A stretch of DNA of 64,000 nt, taken from NCBI RefSeq assembly GCF_003050965.1, contig NZ_QAOU01000002.1, forward strand, positions 372,001-436,000, read 5' to 3'. The notes under the pieces are model-generated. The model was not told the DNA's origin. It did no database searches and saw nothing but the letters and a program-made list of their open reading frames with translations. Shown here piece after piece: positions 60,901 to 64,000 of this stretch. The position numbers and the translations under genes were made by a program. Source of the stretch: Nitrosospira sp. Nsp2 (GTDB taxonomy: Bacteria; Pseudomonadota; Gammaproteobacteria; Burkholderiales; Nitrosomonadaceae). Positions within the stretch are counted from its first letter, which is position 1. Each line of letters starts with the position of its first letter.

Positions 60901-61221
60901 GATGTGTGGTTTTCCGGTTGTACTCGCGAAAACTCAGTGGAGGTAGGGGGAGGGGTGTTTCACGCGGATAGCCGACATAACACGTTCTCCTGGTTAGCAC
61001 ATTGCGCAGCAGCTCATGACCGAGCCTTAACGGTAATGTTTACCCTCTGGTTTAAGATGGACCGAAGACTCAGGGAGCAAGTTTCGTATTGATCGGTGAT
61101 CGAGCGTCTGCCCAACTCGCCATCTCGTACTCCGCTACGCGGTGATTCAAGCTTTATCACACCTCGTCTTTGCGAATGCTTACAAATCGACGAGCGCAGG
61201 GGTCGTGTCGCGCTTTTGGTT
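60901..61221. other. 321-base gap
   Basis: Holds the 5' region of the SulP gene (minus). The open frames on both strands are short and without signals. No repeat seen. Confidence 0.4.
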
Positions 61222-61946
61222 TTAACGACGCCCATCATACCAGATCGGTAGCTGCTTCTTGTCGCGCAATGACCAGCGCGGGTTCAGAAGTACCCGAGAA
61301 AACTGGCCAAAAAGCTCACCGGCGGAGTAGAGCACTACCTTGCGAGGCGATGTTTCCAGCGGAAACCTTGTAAGGATGACGAACTCAAGGCCGCGTTGCC
61401 GCCCCCACTGTCTCAGTTTTCGGCTCAGTGTAATTTCGTCAGCAACGTAGAGTTCCTGGTTGAAGCCGCCGATCTCACGAAAGGCATCACTGCGGCACAC
61501 GACCAGGGCCCCCGCGGCCCAATGAAATACAACGGACGTCACGGTCCATAATTTTAGCGTCAAGTCCGCCCACCACGGCAATCCTTCCATACGCAGGTAC
61601 TGCCGCATCCCACGCTGTTGCCGTCTTCAATCAGGCGCAAAATCTCGGAAAGCAAACCGGGACTTAGAATACTGTCCGCATCGATAAACATCAGCCATTC
61701 GCCTTGTGCCTCAGCCGCGCCGGCGTTTCGCGCCCGCCCGATCTGGTTGATGGGCTCGAATACGACCCGCGCGCCTGCCGCCCTGGCCAGATGGGCGGTG
61801 CCGTCCGTGGAATTATTGTCTACTACAATGATTTCGGAAGTAAAACCGGGGTTGTGATTTGCATCCAGTGATATATAAATAGATTCCAGGCAGCGTACTA
61901 TCATACGTTCTTCGTTGAAGGCCGGGATAATAATCGAGAGATGCAT
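61222..61946 (-). pseudogene. family 2 glycosyltransferase with a single-base frameshift
   Basis: The first part, from ATG 61946, reads MHLSIIIPAFNEERMIVRCLE, with VDNNSTDGT and the DxD in FIDADSIL, and runs out of frame after GCGST. The second part picks up at about 61609 with RMEGLPWWADLTLKLW, then VCRSDAFREIGGFNQELYVADEITL and on to 61222. Loss of one G in the GST-V-RMEG region explains the break. Either a recent knock-out or a sequence error. Confidence 0.85.
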
Positions 61947-62104
61947 AAAAGAACGGCTTCCGCGCGGAATCGGAAACCGCCATTATCGCCAAAATGGATA
62001 GCTCAGGCAAAAGACAAACCGATACCTGGAGCGGAAATTACGGCAGCAGGCACTGTAATGTATAGTGGGCAACCGAGCGGAGCATTGCCGCTTGAGGAGG
62101 AAAT

Positions 62105-62311
62105 ATGGGTGAATTTGCGATACTGCAATGGCTGATAGCGTCAACCATCTTTTTCGTCGTGCCATTTTGGAGGATCTGCAAGCGGGCCGGTTTCAAGCCC
62201 GGCCTCTCGTTGCTCTCCCTGATTCCGGGAGGCATCCTGGTTCTCCTATGGATTATTGCCTTTGCAAAATGGCCATCCTCGCCCGGGGAGAAAAAGGCTA
62301 TTGGCAATTGA
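62105..62311 (+). CDS. 68-residue membrane protein
   Basis: ATG 62105 follows GAGGAGGAAAT, a near-perfect ribosome site. Two helices (ILQWLIASTIFFVVPFW; LSLLSLIPGGILVLLWIIAFA) with a basic loop (KRAGFKPG) and polar tail (KWPSSPGEKKAIGN). The plan is that of small DUF-type inner-membrane proteins; no name assigned. Confidence 0.75.
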   Translation: MGEFAILQWLIASTIFFVVPFWRICKRAGFKPGLSLLSLIPGGILVLLWIIAFAKWPSSPGEKKAIGN

Positions 62312-62726
62312 GGAAAAGCTGTTCAGCCACACGTGCAGCCGGCGCGATTTCGAGCCTGGAATAGGAAGCATGGTTGCGCCGCGTTTTCTCCAATCCTAAA
62401 TTAACATCTCTTTTACTGAGCCAAAAAAATCAAGTGCTGGATTCATTCGTCTACTTCGAAAGACCGTAGCCAGGCACATGCCGGATCCGTTATATGGCAT
62501 TTGCCGCTTTGATAAGTTTAGGGGAGGGTGATGAATCCCTGAAGGAGAGAGGCATCCTCTCGTTGCAAGTAAGCGCGATGCAGAAGCGTGAGGGCGCCTC
62601 GCAAGGCGAGAGCACACAACGCAAACGGACGTGCAGACGGAAAAACGGCCGCGATATGCCAGCGTGCACATGGGCCCGAGAGTGCACGCTGACCTGGGTT
62701 TATTTTATTTCTGACTTGCTTTTGTT
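62312..62726. other. 415-base gap
   Basis: No convincing gene. A 78-codon frame at 62494-62730 lacks a ribosome site. The 62600-62640 stretch has short GCAAGGCGAG-type direct phrases. The region lies past the 3' end of the RTX gene. Confidence 0.4.
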
Positions 62727-63530
62727 TTAAAGAACTACGTCTATCGAGGGCCCCGATAGATCGAGGGGAGGACTGCCATTCAACTGAATCTGAAGATCGC
62801 CCCCGGGACCGGATATATTTGCGGTCAGTACTCCCCCTGAGTAGGACAGCTGGCCGAGCGTAAACGCCTGGTTGCCCGCCATGCTGGCGTTGGCGTCAAC
62901 GCCTGAAAGGTCGATCATGTCGCCTACGTTGTTCCCACTGCCATCGAAGTCGACAATAATGTCGCGGCTGGAATTATTAGGGCTCTCGTTTTGGGAATCG
63001 TAGTCAAATTTATCCCAGCCCGGTCCACCTACCAGTATGTCCTTGCCGCCGCCGCCCTTAAAGTAGTCATCCCCCGCATCGCCAATCAAAACGTCATCGC
63101 CCGAATTACCGTTAAAATTATCGTTGCCACCCTCGCCTTCGAGGATATCGTTCCCGTTCCCGCCGTCGAGCGTGTCGTTCCCGGCGCCGCCAAACAGAAC
63201 GTCGTCATCATTCTCGCCGTAAAGCCTGTCATTGCCGTTCCCGCCATTAAGGTTGTCGTAACCGATCCCCCCATATAGATCGTCGTTGCCGGTGTCGCCG
63301 TTCAGGTTGTCATCGCCAGCGTTCCCGTACAGGTGATCGTTACCCACATCTCCCTTAAGCGTGTCCTTACCGGCGTCCCCGTATAACTTGTCGTCGCCAT
63401 TTCCGCCACTGATAAAATCATTGCCGCCGTTTCCCCGCAGGGTGTCGTTGCCGCCAAAGCCGAAGATTACATCTTTGGAGCCCGTGCCGGGATAAGTGTT
63501 GTTGCTTCCATTTCCGAAATAATTTGCCAT
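62727..63530 (-). CDS. RTX calcium-binding exoprotein
   Basis: 267 residues with AGAGGAAG before the ATG. Residues ~15-175 are some 17 tandem GGxGxDxLx nonapeptides (for example GGNGDDKLYGDAGKDTLKGD) that bind calcium and fold as a parallel beta roll. The end (VDFDGSGNNVGDMIDLSGVDAN, SGPSIDVVL) resembles the serralysin C-terminal domain, with a type I secretion signal. No catalytic domain precedes the repeats. No secretion genes are in the window. Confidence 0.92.
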   Translation of the reverse strand: MANYFGNGSNNTYPGTGSKDVIFGFGGNDTLRGNGGNDFISGGNGDDKLYGDAGKDTLKGDVGNDHLYGNAGDDNLNGDTGNDDLYGGIGYDNLNGGNGNDRLYGENDDDVLFGGAGNDTLDGGNGNDILEGEGGNDNFNGNSGDDVLIGDAGDDYFKGGGGKDILVGGPGWDKFDYDSQNESPNNSSRDIIVDFDGSGNNVGDMIDLSGVDANASMAGNQAFTLGQLSYSGGVLTANISGPGGDLQIQLNGSPPLDLSGPSIDVVL

Positions 63531-64000
63531 GGTTGTCTTCCTCTCTTCAGATTAAAGATTACATTACTTTTGTGTTTGCTCCCTCTCGTGACTTCCCTCT
63601 TGTGAAACTAGGGGTATGCAGGAATTATGCCTAGAAACAATATTCTGAAGAACAAACCGTTGATTGATGACAATGAGGCCGTTTTTAACGCAATCCATGT
63701 CGTCTTAGTACGACAGGATCAGATTCAGGCCGCGCCTTTGGTCATTGATTTCGACAACCTTTGCTTGTCTCCCAAGGGAGACCGACTTCTACTGCTTAAC
63801 GCCAGTATGGTCTTTCCGCAATGAAAGCCAAGCCTTAGTTTTGTCGTCAAATCGCGACGATTTTGACGAGCCTGAGATAGGCTTCCTTCAATTTTTTCCT
63901 GTTCCCGCTCAGGATCATGCATGACGGGAACAGGCGGAGATGGGACTGATTAGCGGAGAGCAGCAACTCCGCTGTAGGATGTTGCTCATTGTAGAGGTCG
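63531..64000. other. 470 bases to window end; no supported gene
   Basis: Upstream region of the RTX gene and beyond. Frames at 63627-63824 (plus) and 63725-63922 (minus) overlap each other and lack signals. A gene may enter from the right edge, but I cannot support it. Confidence 0.4.

Noticed and set aside
63725-63922. Transposase fragment at the right edge
   Set aside because: Basic composition recalls transposases, but no motif or terminal repeat supports it.

Overview
The window looks like chromosome of a chemolithoautotrophic betaproteobacterium, most likely an ammonia oxidiser of the Nitrosospira type. The grounds are a red-type (form IC) RuBisCO operon cbbL-cbbS-cbbX with a divergent cbbR, several PEP-CTERM (exosortase-sorted) exported proteins, copper handling genes and many small envelope proteins. 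No amo, hao or rRNA gene lies in the window, so the genus is an inference. I saw no tRNA or rRNA.

Layout. Positions 1-8 kb: the end of a membrane-anchored cytochrome c, a NarL-type two-component pair whose kinase has four tandem copies of a sensor module, then a region of decayed duplications (two copies of a lipoprotein gene, each followed by a broken response-regulator copy, plus a broken kinase copy on the other strand). 8-12.9 kb: a copper-type P1B ATPase, a PEP-CTERM protein and a third lipoprotein paralogue. 13-16.7 kb: an OLD-family ATPase/TOPRIM nuclease translationally coupled to a UvrD-type helicase, the gene pair of a Gabija-type phage defence system. 17-22.6 kb: TrhA/hemolysin III, D-lactate dehydrogenase, a PEP-CTERM protein, a PstS-like phosphate-binding protein and an unknown anchored periplasmic protein.

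23-27.6 kb is the most striking part: a complete, overlapping csy1-csy2-csy3-csy4 operon (type I-F crRNA surveillance complex) with a mini-array of two repeats and one spacer directly downstream, but with no cas1, no cas2-3 and no transposition gene beside it. Next to it is an HxlR-family regulator whose TATAAT box is bracketed by two copies of TTGCA-N3-TGCAA. The complex should still process a crRNA and bind a target. Whether anything cuts the target depends on genes outside this window.

28-51 kb is mostly chromosomal housekeeping (hexose-6-phosphate mutarotase, HrpA, a periplasmic MsrB/MsrA pair, tmk-holB-tatD, GlpD-like dehydrogenase, several oxidoreductases). Mixed into it are a Tc-toxin-like N-terminal fragment, a microprotein that is little more than a PEP-CTERM sorting signal, and a broken PhnB-like gene.

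51.8-61 kb is an inorganic-carbon island: SbtA-type bicarbonate transporter with its PII-like partner SbtB, cbbX-cbbS-cbbL, cbbR and a STAS-less SulP transporter. This reads as a bicarbonate uptake and CO2-fixation module without carboxysome genes nearby. The window ends with a frameshifted glycosyltransferase, small membrane proteins and an RTX-repeat exoprotein.
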